A DNA stretch of 64,000 nt from Planctomycetota bacterium (GTDB lineage: Bacteria > Planctomycetota > MHYJ01 > WSZJ01), in assembly GCA_009773755.1 (NCBI GenBank), contig WSZJ01000037.1, forward strand, positions 1 to 64,000. The letters run 5' to 3'. The stretch's first letter is position 1, and each line of letters opens with the position of its first letter. A program made the position numbers and the translations under genes. Positions 19,159 through 28,382 of this stretch are shown in pieces. Under the pieces are notes generated by a model. It did no database searches, had not been told where the DNA came from, and was given only the letters and a program-made list of their open reading frames with translations.

Positions 19159-20327
19159 AGAAACTCACGGTCCTGATTTCGGCCGCCCTGCTCTGCGGCT
19201 GCGCCGTCGACACCGTCAAGCTGCGCGTCACCGTCCCGGCTAAGACGCGCATCGTCGGCGTGCGAGGCGTGGCCGTCGGTGGGTTCAAAGCCGAAAATCT
19301 CGACGCGTGGCAGGCGAACGCCGAGGGCGCGGGCTGGAACAGGCACCGGCTGCCGGGAAGCGACCTCCGCGCGATTTCCGACGGCGTGAAGAACGACCTG
19401 CTCGGCAAGCTCGCCGAGACGCCTTTCTACTCGGTCATGGACCTCGAGGGGCAGGAGAAGATCTTCGACATGGACGGGCTGGCCGGTCTCGTCGGCCAGC
19501 CGACGTTCAAGCCGGGGACGGTGGATGCGCTGATCTTCGGCCGCTGCTGGGTCGGGTACCTAGAGGCCGACGGCGTGAAGCACGAAAAGGTCACCCTCGA
19601 GGACTGGGACTACCGTGGCCCGGAGGCGCGCATCACGGCGTCGCGCGAAGAGCTTGTCGCCTCCGATTACAAAACCGCTTCGGCTGTCCTCGTCGTCCAG
19701 TACACCGCGGTCCGTTTCAGGCCACGGCTTGAAATCCTCTTCGTCACCACTACTGTGCAGTCGCTTCGACAGGACGAGGGCGGAGGGATGGTGATTTCGA
19801 AGACCCGTGGCGGCGCGTTTGGCATGGGGGGCGGGTTCGGCGGCGGCGGACGGGAAGGGAAGTCGGAATCGACCGGGTCGAAACCCGCCGGCGGCACCGT
19901 CCCGCTCGCGCTTGAGGTATTCAGCTACCTGTCGCACGAGGCCGCCAACGGATTCGTGGAGCAGATCAGCCCGACGACGACCGAAATCGAGATCGAGGTT
20001 GCCGACGGCGACAAGACCTCGGCCAACCTGATTCGCGCGGGGGCCTATCGCGAAGCGTCGAGGCTGCTCCGGCAGATCACGCAGAACCAGAAGCAGGGGA
20101 CCCGGGCGTACAAGAAAACCGAAGACCGCGCGCCGGACTTGTACAACCTCGGGCTGGCCTGGGAGGCGCAGGGCCCCGCGTATTACGAGGACGCCATCAT
20201 CGCGTACCGGAAGGCCGTGGAGTCCGATCCGGAGACGGTCTTCTTCGCTTCGGGCCTTGGGCGTATCGCGAGGCTTCTGGAGGGGACGAACCTGATCGAA
20301 TTGCAGAAGGGAGCTCGCAATGAATAG
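19155..20327 (+). CDS. TPR-containing lipoprotein, tandem family member B
   Basis: MKKLTVLISAALLCGCAVD lipobox; DRAPDLYNLGLAWEAQG. Confidence 0.85.
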   Translation: MKKLTVLISAALLCGCAVDTVKLRVTVPAKTRIVGVRGVAVGGFKAENLDAWQANAEGAGWNRHRLPGSDLRAISDGVKNDLLGKLAETPFYSVMDLEGQEKIFDMDGLAGLVGQPTFKPGTVDALIFGRCWVGYLEADGVKHEKVTLEDWDYRGPEARITASREELVASDYKTASAVLVVQYTAVRFRPRLEILFVTTTVQSLRQDEGGGMVISKTRGGAFGMGGGFGGGGREGKSESTGSKPAGGTVPLALEVFSYLSHEAANGFVEQISPTTTEIEIEVADGDKTSANLIRAGAYREASRLLRQITQNQKQGTRAYKKTEDRAPDLYNLGLAWEAQGPAYYEDAIIAYRKAVESDPETVFFASGLGRIARLLEGTNLIELQKGARNE

Positions 20328-20422
20328 AGGCCCTTCGACTCGCTTCGCTCGCTCAGGCCGCCCTTCGCATTGCGAAGGGCGGGGGCCCGCAATGAATAGA
20401 GGCCCATCGACTCGCTCCGCTC
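20316..20422 (+). repeat. REP-like palindrome flanked by 35-nt direct repeats spanning a start codon
   Basis: cgcaatgaatagaggccc(t/a)tcgactcgct(t/c)cgctc at 20316-20350 and 20388-20422; palindrome ccgcccttcgca-t-tgcgaagggcgg at 20358-20382. Confidence 0.85.
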
Positions 20423-21486
20423 TTCGACGCGCTGGCCTTGGTCTGACGGCGGCTCTCCTGCTTGTCGCGCTCCTCTCGAGCTGCGCCGCGCAAAAGGCGA
20501 TCATGATCCCGATGCGCAAGCCGGCGAAGGTCGCCATCCCGGGCTCGATTCGCACGCTGATGTTTGAAAATGTGACCGAGAAGCGCGGCAGCGTCCCCGG
20601 CGGGTACAAGCAGGACTCCAGCGACAACGTGACGCTCGTGAAGGCCACGATGTCGGCCGAGTTCTGCGCTTCGAGCTACGCCGTTCTCAACGACGAGCTG
20701 CTCGAAATGGTGCGCAAGTCCGGGAAAATCCCGAACTACCTCTCCGGCGGTCCGACGGTCGCCGTTGACTTCATCAACCAGATGATTGGCGACCCCGGCT
20801 CGATCGGCGTCGTGGAGATTGAAATCAGCAGCGCGTTCGGCGACGACTACACGGCGAAACCCCAGGAAATCTCCCTTACTACCGTTCACTACGACCAGAA
20901 CGGCGTCGCCACTTCGCGCGTCGCGAAGCGTTCCATCTCCGTTCACCGGATCGACGTCTTCGGCGCCGTTTCAGGGGTCGTCCGGATCCGCTCGCCGTAT
21001 CCCGACGGCAGGGTCGTCTTCGAGAAGTCCTACACCGTCCCGGACTTCCGCTACGCTTCCACCGAGTCGGCGCCGCGGAGTTTGTTTCTCTTCGGCCGCA
21101 GCGACGCCGCGAAGCAGGGGAACGGCGCGCCGACGCTGACGGAGGTCAAGGCGATCCAGTTCAAGCAGCTGGCGCGGATGTTCTATGAAGACATCAGCCC
21201 GAGCACGAGCGAGGTTCCAGGCGAGCTGGACCGCCGTGGCGACAAGATGGCGTACAACCTGCTTGCGGAAGGCGCACTGCCGTGGGCGGAAATTCGCCTG
21301 CGAAAGGTCGGCAAGGAAGGGAAGCCGGCGGAGCAGGCGGCGAACCTGTACAACCTCGGCGTCTGCTGGGAAGCGCAGGGGATGGCGTCGGAGGCGGTCG
21401 TGAAATACAAGGCGGCGCTGGACATGGAGCCGGGGAACAGGCAGTTCCGGAAAGCTCACGACAGGGCGAGCGCGAAAGGAAAGTAG
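20320..21486 (+). CDS. TPR-containing lipoprotein, tandem family member C (alternative start ATG 20392)
   Basis: LTAALLLVALLSSCAAQ lipobox; AANLYNLGVCWEAQG; two in-frame ATGs 72 nt apart. Confidence 0.82.
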   Translation: MNRGPSTRFARSGRPSHCEGRGPAMNRGPSTRSALRRAGLGLTAALLLVALLSSCAAQKAIMIPMRKPAKVAIPGSIRTLMFENVTEKRGSVPGGYKQDSSDNVTLVKATMSAEFCASSYAVLNDELLEMVRKSGKIPNYLSGGPTVAVDFINQMIGDPGSIGVVEIEISSAFGDDYTAKPQEISLTTVHYDQNGVATSRVAKRSISVHRIDVFGAVSGVVRIRSPYPDGRVVFEKSYTVPDFRYASTESAPRSLFLFGRSDAAKQGNGAPTLTEVKAIQFKQLARMFYEDISPSTSEVPGELDRRGDKMAYNLLAEGALPWAEIRLRKVGKEGKPAEQAANLYNLGVCWEAQGMASEAVVKYKAALDMEPGNRQFRKAHDRASAKGK

Positions 21487-21575
21487 AAACCAACCGGCCG
21501 GGCACACGCCGGAAGCCGCTTCAGATGCGGCCTTCGAAAACCCGACCCAAACATTCAGGGGTGAAAGGAGACGAC

Positions 21576-22835
21576 ATGCGACTGAAGTTCTGGCAGGGGC
21601 TGTCCCTCGCAGCGGCAGCGATCGTGGCCGGCTGCAGCGACAAGCCTCAGGCGCCGCCGCCGGACGACCGGAGCATCGAGACGAGCGATGAGAAGTGGGA
21701 GAACAACCCGGTCCGTTCCGACGGCGACGCGTTCGACGTCTCGGTGTCGGTGCCGGTGCAGGACACGATTGCGAACGCCAAAGAGGATGCGAAGGACGAG
21801 TGCTTCCGTAAGGCCGTGGACCAGGCAACGAAGGACTACCTTCGCGACACGGACAAGTACCGGAGCAACCAGAAGGAGATCGACCGGCAGATCCTCCAGC
21901 AGCCCGCGAAGTACGTGAAATCACACAGCGAACTTCGCCATATGGTTTTCCAGAGGGGTCAGATGTACGGGCTGGAGCTGCGGGTCGTGATCGACGACCA
22001 GCGGATCAAAAACGTCCTGCAGGATCTGGGGACGATTCGCACGGAGATTGCGGAGAAGAAGGCGATCCTGGCGATCTACGGCGGCAAGAACGCCGACAAG
22101 GAGCTGGTCGGCGACCTCGGCCGGCAGTTGGCGGAGTACTACAACAAGCAGGGCTACAACGCGGTCCTGTGGGACGAGATCGCGGCGGATATCGCCGAGG
22201 AGCGCAACGTCGGCGAGAAAGCGACCGAGGCCTTCATCCAGAAGTTCGTCGAGAACCCCGAGTTCGCCGGCGACCAGGAATACCAGGGGACCCTCACGGC
22301 GCTTCGAAGCCGCGGCAGCCTCGTCATCGGTTTCAACGTCATCAAAGTCTCAGTCGTGAACGGCACCGTGAACGCCGGCGTCAAGGCGTTCGCCAAGGAC
22401 ATGGTTTCCGGCCGAGTCTTCGCCAATCACCAGGAGTACGGCAACCGCCGGATGGCCAGGGACTCCGACCGCGATCTCGCGATGTCCGAGAGCCTTTACG
22501 AAGCGGCGAAGCTCTGCAGCGCAAAGGTCGTCAAGGAAACCAACGACTGGTTTGACAAGAGCGAGCAGCTCCAGAAAGGCACGGAATACACGTTCAAGTT
22601 CTCCGGCTTCTCCGAGGACGACATCCAGCTTCTCAACAAGCAGTGGAGCGCGACTTTCTCGACGGGCGGAGACTTCCACATGGAAGGAACCGCCTACGTC
22701 CGGACCTACAAGAGCGAGATGAAGGGGAACGAGCTCGTTCAGAAGGTCGACATGATGATCAAGAAGGCGGGGCTGAAGGCGAAACCGCCGATGCCCGACA
22801 GCCGCGCCACCACCTTTGAGTTCAAGAGGCAATAG
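21576..22835 (+). CDS. secreted lipoprotein, unknown function
   Basis: MRLKFWQGLSLAAAAIVAGCSDK lipobox; GGAG-type RBS (aaaggag) upstream. Confidence 0.85.
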   Translation: MRLKFWQGLSLAAAAIVAGCSDKPQAPPPDDRSIETSDEKWENNPVRSDGDAFDVSVSVPVQDTIANAKEDAKDECFRKAVDQATKDYLRDTDKYRSNQKEIDRQILQQPAKYVKSHSELRHMVFQRGQMYGLELRVVIDDQRIKNVLQDLGTIRTEIAEKKAILAIYGGKNADKELVGDLGRQLAEYYNKQGYNAVLWDEIAADIAEERNVGEKATEAFIQKFVENPEFAGDQEYQGTLTALRSRGSLVIGFNVIKVSVVNGTVNAGVKAFAKDMVSGRVFANHQEYGNRRMARDSDRDLAMSESLYEAAKLCSAKVVKETNDWFDKSEQLQKGTEYTFKFSGFSEDDIQLLNKQWSATFSTGGDFHMEGTAYVRTYKSEMKGNELVQKVDMMIKKAGLKAKPPMPDSRATTFEFKRQ

Positions 22836-22869
22836 GCAGGTGGTAGGGGGTAGGAGGTAGTGGGTAGGA
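22835..22869. repeat. heptamer tandem repeat (ggtagga)n
   Basis: ggcaggt ggtaggg ggtagga ggtagtg ggtagga immediately after the stop codon. Confidence 0.87.
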
Positions 22870-22878
22870 ACGACCTCT

Positions 22879-22913
22879 CGGGCGGGCGGCGGAAACGCTG
22901 CCCGCCCGTTTTT
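22879..22913. terminator. rho-independent terminator between convergent genes
   Basis: cgggcgggcggcg-gaaa-cgctgcccgcccg followed by ttttt. Confidence 0.88.
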
Positions 22914-22920
22914 CTGGCCA

Positions 22921-23811
22921 CTAGTCCTCGTACCCGTATTCCTTCAGCCGCGACGGATTGTTCCGCCATTTCTCGCGCACTTTCACGAACAGCTCCAGAA
23001 ACACCTTTTTGTTGAGCTGCTTCTCGATGTCCTTTCGCGCGTCCGTGCCGATCGCCTTGATCATGCTCCCGCCCGCGCCGACGAGAATTCCCTTCTGCGA
23101 ATCGCGCTCCACGACGAGGTCCGCGACGATCTTGAGCAGCGTCTCTTTCTCCTCGTACTGTTGCACGATCACAGCGACCGCGTGCGGGACCTCCTGGTGC
23201 ACCAGCGTCAGCACTTTTTCGCGGATCAGGTCCGCCACCCACAGCTTTTCGTCCAGCCCGACTTCCTCGTCAGCCTTCACTTCAAACTCCCGCTCCGGAA
23301 GCGCCTCCGCAATGGCCTGCCAGAGAAGCGGCAGACCTTTTGCGGACTGAGCGGAGATCGGCAGGATCGCCCGGAATTGGTAGAGCTTGCGCCACTTCTC
23401 GACCAGCTCGGTGATCAGCTTTCCGCGCTTCATGAGATCCATCTTGTTCAGCACGAGAATGACGGGGACTTCCTTCGCCCGGATCTTGATGGTCGTCAGC
23501 ATTCTCCGGTCGTTTTCCCGGGCTCCGGCGTCGTCGCTCACCAGCAGGACAAGGTCGACGCCCTCGACGGCGCGGACGACCATCCGCTCCATGAACTTGT
23601 CGAGCATCTTGGTGGGCTTGAACAGCCCCGGCGTGTCGGCGAACAGCGCCTGCGCGTTGTCCTTCGTGACGGCCGCGTACACGCGGTGGCGCGTCGTTCC
23701 CGGCTTCTCGCTGACGATCGAGACCTTTTTCCCCGCGAACGCGTTGAGCAGCGTCGACTTGCCGACGTTCGGCTTGCCGACGATCGAAACGTAGCCGCAT
23801 CTTGTTTGCAT
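22921..23811 (-). CDS. era: GTPase Era
   Basis: GYVSIVGKPNVGKSTLLNAFAGKKVSIVSEKPGTTRHR, DTPGLF, NKMD, C-terminal KH region GAGGSMIKAIGTDARKDIEKQL. Confidence 0.96.
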   Translation of the reverse strand: MQTRCGYVSIVGKPNVGKSTLLNAFAGKKVSIVSEKPGTTRHRVYAAVTKDNAQALFADTPGLFKPTKMLDKFMERMVVRAVEGVDLVLLVSDDAGARENDRRMLTTIKIRAKEVPVILVLNKMDLMKRGKLITELVEKWRKLYQFRAILPISAQSAKGLPLLWQAIAEALPEREFEVKADEEVGLDEKLWVADLIREKVLTLVHQEVPHAVAVIVQQYEEKETLLKIVADLVVERDSQKGILVGAGGSMIKAIGTDARKDIEKQLNKKVFLELFVKVREKWRNNPSRLKEYGYED

Positions 23812-23831
23812 GACGCGCGGATCATACACAT

Positions 23832-23915
23832 GAGTTGCGAGTTGCGGGTTGCGAGTTGCGAGGAAGGGCACCCTTGCCGCGGTTCACTCGCAACTCGTAA
23901 CCCGCAACTCGCAAC
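23832..23915. repeat. facing heptamer tandem repeats (gagttgc)n / (actcgca)n
   Basis: gagttgc gagttgc gggttgc gagttgc at 23832-23859; actcgca actcgta acccgca actcgca at 23886-23913. Confidence 0.92.
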
Positions 23916-23938
23916 CGCGGTATATCATTCGCGCCGCA

Positions 23939-24847
23939 ATGGCCGCCATCGTCGCGCAAGCGCTCACCAAGCACTACAAGGACACCGTCGCGGTGAACGC
24001 GATTTCGTTCGAGGTTCGCGAAGGGGAGTGCTTCGGCTTTCTCGGGCCGAACGGGGCGGGGAAGACGACGACGATGAAAATGACGTACGGATTCAGTCCC
24101 GTGACCTCCGGGCGCCTCGAAGTCTTCGGACTCGATGTCCTGACCCGATCGCGGGAAGTCAGGGCGCAAACCGGCGTCTGCCCGCAGGAGGACAATCTCG
24201 ACCCGGACTTCACCGTCCGCAAGAACCTGATCGTCTACTGCAGGTACTTCGGCATCGATCCCGTTGAGGCCGCGAAGCGCGCCGACGAACTGCTCGACTT
24301 CGTGGCGCTTCGGGAAAAGGCCGGCGGACCCGTGATGGCGCTGTCGGGCGGCATGAAGCGCCGTCTCGTCCTCGCGAGGGCGCTTCTCAACAAGCCGAAG
24401 CTCCTCATCCTCGACGAGCCGACGACCGGCCTCGACCCGCAGGCCCGGCACGTGCTGTGGGACAAGATCCGCGAGCTGCGCCGTAAGGGCGTGACGATCC
24501 TGCTGACGACCCACTATATGGAAGAGGCCGCCCAGCTCTGCGACCGTCTCGTGATCATGGACAAGGCGAAAATCCTGGTGAAGGGGTCGCCGGCGGAGCT
24601 GACCGCGAAGCATGCGCGCCCGACGGTCGTCGAGGTCTGGAACCCTCCCGCCGCGGCCGAGGCGTGGATCAAGGCGCGCAACATGCCCTGCGAGCGCTTC
24701 GGCGACCGGCTCTACGTCTACCCGGACGCCGGCGAGGCGCTTCAACGCGAGCTCGTCACGAAGTTCAACGCCGACCAGGTCATCGTCCGCCGAGGCACGC
24801 TCGAGGACGTTTTTCTGCGGCTGACGGGAAGGGATCTGCGCGAATGA
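23939..24847 (+). CDS. ABC transporter ATP-binding protein (NodI/DrrA-like)
   Basis: GPNGAGKTTTMKM, ALSGGMKRRLVLARALLNKPKLLILDEPTTGLDP. Confidence 0.95.
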   Translation: MAAIVAQALTKHYKDTVAVNAISFEVREGECFGFLGPNGAGKTTTMKMTYGFSPVTSGRLEVFGLDVLTRSREVRAQTGVCPQEDNLDPDFTVRKNLIVYCRYFGIDPVEAAKRADELLDFVALREKAGGPVMALSGGMKRRLVLARALLNKPKLLILDEPTTGLDPQARHVLWDKIRELRRKGVTILLTTHYMEEAAQLCDRLVIMDKAKILVKGSPAELTAKHARPTVVEVWNPPAAAEAWIKARNMPCERFGDRLYVYPDAGEALQRELVTKFNADQVIVRRGTLEDVFLRLTGRDLRE

Positions 24848-25617
24848 ACCCCTTTCAGCGCATCCTGACCGTCTGGCGCCGGAACCTCGACGTCTACCTC
24901 GTGACGTGGAAGGTGAACTTCCTGCCGCCGCTTCTTGAGCCGATGTTCTACCTGCTGGCGTTCGGCGCGGGGTTGGGCGGTTTCGTGAAGGTGATTCCAT
25001 ACAGGGGCGGGGAAGTCGGTTACACGAGTTTCATCGCGCCCGGGATGATCGGGATTTCGGTGATGTTCTCGTCCTTCTTCGAGTGCACGTACGGCTCGTA
25101 CATCCGCATGTACTACCAGAAGACCTTCGACGCGATCATCGCGACGCCATTGAGCCTCGAAGAAGTCATCCTCGGCGAAATCCTCTGGGGCGCGACCAAG
25201 TCCTTCATCTCGGTCACGATCATGTGCGTCGTGGTCCGCGCCTTCGGGTTCATGCAGTTCCCGGACCTGATTGCGCTCCCGTTTGTGGCGTTCCTGGGCG
25301 GCCTTTTCTTCGCTTCCGTGGCGATGTGTTTCACCTCGTTCACCCCCGGAATCGACGCGTTCAACTACCCGATCTTCCTCTTCATCACGCCGATGAGCCT
25401 CTTCGGGGGGACGTATTTCCCGATCGAAGGTCTGCCGGCGTGGGCACAGCAGGTGGCTGTGTTCATGCCGCTGACGCACTTGACTTCCGTGACGCGCTCG
25501 ATCGCGTTCGGGCACTGGGACATGGGAGTCTTCGTGCGCCTGGCGGGATTCGCGGCGCTGGTAGCTCCTCTGATGATCCTCGCGGTGAGGCTGATGAAGC
25601 GACGCCTGATCGTCTAG
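24844..25617 (+). CDS. ABC-2 type transporter permease
   Basis: Six hydrophobic segments, overlaps the ATPase stop (ATGA); LFGGTYFPIEGLPAWAQQVAVFMPLTH. Confidence 0.93.
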   Translation: MNPFQRILTVWRRNLDVYLVTWKVNFLPPLLEPMFYLLAFGAGLGGFVKVIPYRGGEVGYTSFIAPGMIGISVMFSSFFECTYGSYIRMYYQKTFDAIIATPLSLEEVILGEILWGATKSFISVTIMCVVVRAFGFMQFPDLIALPFVAFLGGLFFASVAMCFTSFTPGIDAFNYPIFLFITPMSLFGGTYFPIEGLPAWAQQVAVFMPLTHLTSVTRSIAFGHWDMGVFVRLAGFAALVAPLMILAVRLMKRRLIV

Positions 25618-25804
25618 AAGAGGGCATTCGTGGCCAGGCTTTCCCTCTGTAGAACGTCCGATAATGTCTCTTATGTTGCGTCCAGATGGATAGCGCCAGG
25701 CGCCGTTCTGTCCTCGATTTCCCTGGGGAAACCACGCCCCTTCCCACGAGGGCCGAGGAATCAACCATTGGAACCTGCGAGTCCGCAACCGAGAATGCCC
25801 GCCC

Positions 25805-26530
25805 ATGACATCTTTCTTCGCCGGGCTGGGTGACTTCTTCGCGGGCTTCGGCCTCGTCCTCAGGGTCGGGAGTATCCGCAAATGGGCGATCATCCCGATG
25901 ATCCTGAATGCCCTGCTGTTTGGCGTCCTTGCGGTCCTGGTGTTCCTCTACGCGGACAATGCCGTGGACTGGATGCTGGGACAGTCGAAGTCGAACTGGG
26001 GGTCGTTCTGGTACGTCGTGCTGCAGGTTCTGGTCATCGTCGCCGGCCTCATGGCGGTGATCGTCCTGACCCTGGTTCTTTCGAGCCTGATTGCGGCGCC
26101 GTTTTATACGAAGCTCGCCGAGGCCACCCTGCTTCACCTCACCGGCCGGCAGATTGCAGACATGGGGCCGCTCTGGAAGATCGCCTTCAAAACGATCTAC
26201 CAGGAGGCTGGCAAGCTGGCGATCTTCATCGGTGTCCAGGCCGTGCTGTTCGGCATCGGCCTGGTTCCGCTCGTTGGCCAGGTCATCGCGGGGGGCGTGA
26301 CGTTTCTGCTGCTCGCGTTCCAATTCGCCGACTATTCACTCGAGGCGTACGGCTACGGCCTGCTCGACCGCTACAAGTTCACGGTTGCCAACCCCGGCCG
26401 GTCGCTGGGATTCGGCTGCGGCGCGTTTCTGACCACGATCATCCCGCTCATGGGCATCTTCACGGCGCCGGCCGCCGTGGCAGGCGCCGCCCGCATGGTG
26501 GTCCGGCTCAAGGGCGAAAACGTCCGATAA
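25805..26530 (+). CDS. EI24 (CysZ-like) domain membrane protein
   Basis: FFAGFGLVLRVGSIRKWAIIPMILN...FTAPAAVAGAARMV. Confidence 0.85.
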   Translation: MTSFFAGLGDFFAGFGLVLRVGSIRKWAIIPMILNALLFGVLAVLVFLYADNAVDWMLGQSKSNWGSFWYVVLQVLVIVAGLMAVIVLTLVLSSLIAAPFYTKLAEATLLHLTGRQIADMGPLWKIAFKTIYQEAGKLAIFIGVQAVLFGIGLVPLVGQVIAGGVTFLLLAFQFADYSLEAYGYGLLDRYKFTVANPGRSLGFGCGAFLTTIIPLMGIFTAPAAVAGAARMVVRLKGENVR

Positions 26531-26550
26531 TATTCCCCGTCTCTTCAACA

Positions 26551-26579
26551 AAAACGGCGGCCATCGAGGCCGCCGTTTT
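26551..26579 (+). terminator. rho-independent terminator
   Basis: Perfect 12-bp stem aaaacggcggcc-atcga-ggccgccgtttt. Confidence 0.9.
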
Positions 26580-26580
26580 C

Positions 26581-26615
26581 TTTTCGTTTTTCCTTTTTCG
26601 TTTTTCTTTTTTCGT
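26581..26615. repeat. heptamer tandem repeat (ttttcgt)n
   Basis: ttttcgt ttttcct ttttcgt ttttctt ttttcgt. Confidence 0.85.
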
Positions 26616-26648
26616 TTCCTCGTTGCCCATATCCACTTCCACCCCGGC

Positions 26649-28223
26649 TCATTCCTCCGCCCTGAAATGCTCCATGTAGTGCGGCTGCTTCATCAGCAGC
26701 GGCCGGATCCTCCCCGACTTCAACAACGCGAGGAAAATCTCCGCCACCTTCGGGTCGAACTGCGCTCCCTTGCACCGCTCCACTTCGAACATCACCTCTT
26801 CGTGAGTCATCCCCCGCCGGTACGGCCGGTGGCTCGTCATCGCGTCGTACGAATCCGCCATCTGGATCACCCGCGCCATCGCGGGAATCTGCTCCGCCCT
26901 CAGCCCGTCCGGATACCCCATCCCGTCCCACCGCTCGTGGTGGTGCCGGATCCCGCCGATGATCGCCGCCGCGTTCTTCAGGTGCTTGATGATCTCCGCC
27001 CCGATCACCGGATGCTGCTTCATCACCTCGTACTCCTCCGCCGTCAGCTTGCCGGGCTTCAGCAGCACGCGCTCGGGAATGCCGATCTTGCCGACGTCGT
27101 GCAGAAGCGCGCTCAGGTTCAGCGTCGTCAGGTCCTTCTCGTTCCAGTTCATCGCGCGCGCCAGCTCGACCGCATACGTCGTCACGCGCTCGGAATGCCC
27201 GCACGTGTACTTGTCCTTGGCTTCGAGCGCCGCAACGATCGTCCGGATGCTCTCGAAGAAGAGGCTCTCGAGGTCTTCGATGAGCTTGGCGCGGTCGATG
27301 GCGAGGCCGGCCTGAAGGGCGATGGCGGTCACGAGCTCGAGATCCGCCTGCTGGAACACGTCGGCGACCCCCGTCGAATCGAGGTAGATCGCTCCCAGGA
27401 TCTTCTCCTTCGCGGCGAGCGGTACGCACATCACGCTTCGGATGTGCTGGATGATCACGGACTCCCCTGCCTTGAAGCGCTCGTCCCCCATCGCGTCGTT
27501 CGAAATGATCGACTGCCCGTTTCGCACAACGCTGTCGAGAATCGTCCGGGACAGGTACGGCCGCACTTCCTGGCTCGGGTCTTCCGTCGGATCGTCGACG
27601 CCCGTGTGCACCACCACCGGCTCGTAGGTCCCGCGCTCCCGGTCGATCAGGATCAGCGTCCCGCGGTCCGCCCGGATCTGGCTCATGACCGCGTCCATCG
27701 TGCTCTTCAACACCTTCTGCAGGTCGATTTCCCCGTTGATCAGGTTGCCGACCTTGTACAGCGTCGTCAGCGCACGGTGGGCCTGGCGCATGTCCGCTTC
27801 GCTCTGGGGAAGCGCCATGATGGTCGACTTGTCCAGGTCGAGGCCGACGCTTGTTTCTTCCTTGCCGCCGCCCTCGCTCTTTCCCTCGTGCGTGAGGAAA
27901 ATCTGCGTCGTTTCCTCATTCACGTCGTCCTGCACGCGGAACTCGAAGAGGCTGGAGCCGGCCGCGACGATGTCGCCGTGATGAAGCGGGACCGTCCCGG
28001 TGATGCGCTCGCTGTTGACGTAGGTGCCGTTGGTGGACTTGGCGTCGATGAGTACGTACCCGCCGTTGTCCTGCGAGACGCCGAAATGTCGGCGCGAAAG
28101 GCCCGGGTCGAACATGGGGATGCTGGAATCGTCGCCGCGTCCGATCGAGATCGCCGCCTTAGGCGTCACCTCGATGAATGCGCCGGCGTTCTTGCCCTTG
28201 ATGACCAAGAGGCGCGCCTGCAT
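26649..28223 (-). CDS. FHA-GAF-HD-GYP domain protein (putative c-di-GMP phosphodiesterase)
   Basis: FHA: GRGDDSSIPMFDPGLSRRHF...STNGTYVN; GAF middle; HD-GYP: LLHDVGKIGIP...HHERWDGMGYPDGL. Confidence 0.94.
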   Translation of the reverse strand: MQARLLVIKGKNAGAFIEVTPKAAISIGRGDDSSIPMFDPGLSRRHFGVSQDNGGYVLIDAKSTNGTYVNSERITGTVPLHHGDIVAAGSSLFEFRVQDDVNEETTQIFLTHEGKSEGGGKEETSVGLDLDKSTIMALPQSEADMRQAHRALTTLYKVGNLINGEIDLQKVLKSTMDAVMSQIRADRGTLILIDRERGTYEPVVVHTGVDDPTEDPSQEVRPYLSRTILDSVVRNGQSIISNDAMGDERFKAGESVIIQHIRSVMCVPLAAKEKILGAIYLDSTGVADVFQQADLELVTAIALQAGLAIDRAKLIEDLESLFFESIRTIVAALEAKDKYTCGHSERVTTYAVELARAMNWNEKDLTTLNLSALLHDVGKIGIPERVLLKPGKLTAEEYEVMKQHPVIGAEIIKHLKNAAAIIGGIRHHHERWDGMGYPDGLRAEQIPAMARVIQMADSYDAMTSHRPYRRGMTHEEVMFEVERCKGAQFDPKVAEIFLALLKSGRIRPLLMKQPHYMEHFRAEE

Positions 28224-28306
28224 CTTGTTGATTCCCCGGGAGTTTGGGCGGACCTGACGGCAGAACTTCCACGCTGATTCTAGGTCCGGAGCACGTCCTT
28301 GATCAA

Positions 28307-28348
28307 GCGCGAAGAGTGGGCCAATCGCATGTCTCCCACTCTTCGCGC
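28307..28348. repeat. 14-bp perfect inverted repeat, possible terminator without T-tract
   Basis: gcgcgaagagtggg (28307-28320) / cccactcttcgcgc (28335-28348). Confidence 0.7.
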
Positions 28349-28382
28349 ATGACAGCGTTCCCATCGAGGACAATGGGCGGAG

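Noticed and set aside
25656-26532. Repeated aacgtccgataat flanking the EI24 gene as transposon ends
   Set aside because: Only 13 nt, direct, no transposase or inverted repeats; could be chance.
26667-28277. 536-aa plus-strand ORF
   Set aside because: Antisense shadow of the FHA-GAF-HD-GYP gene.
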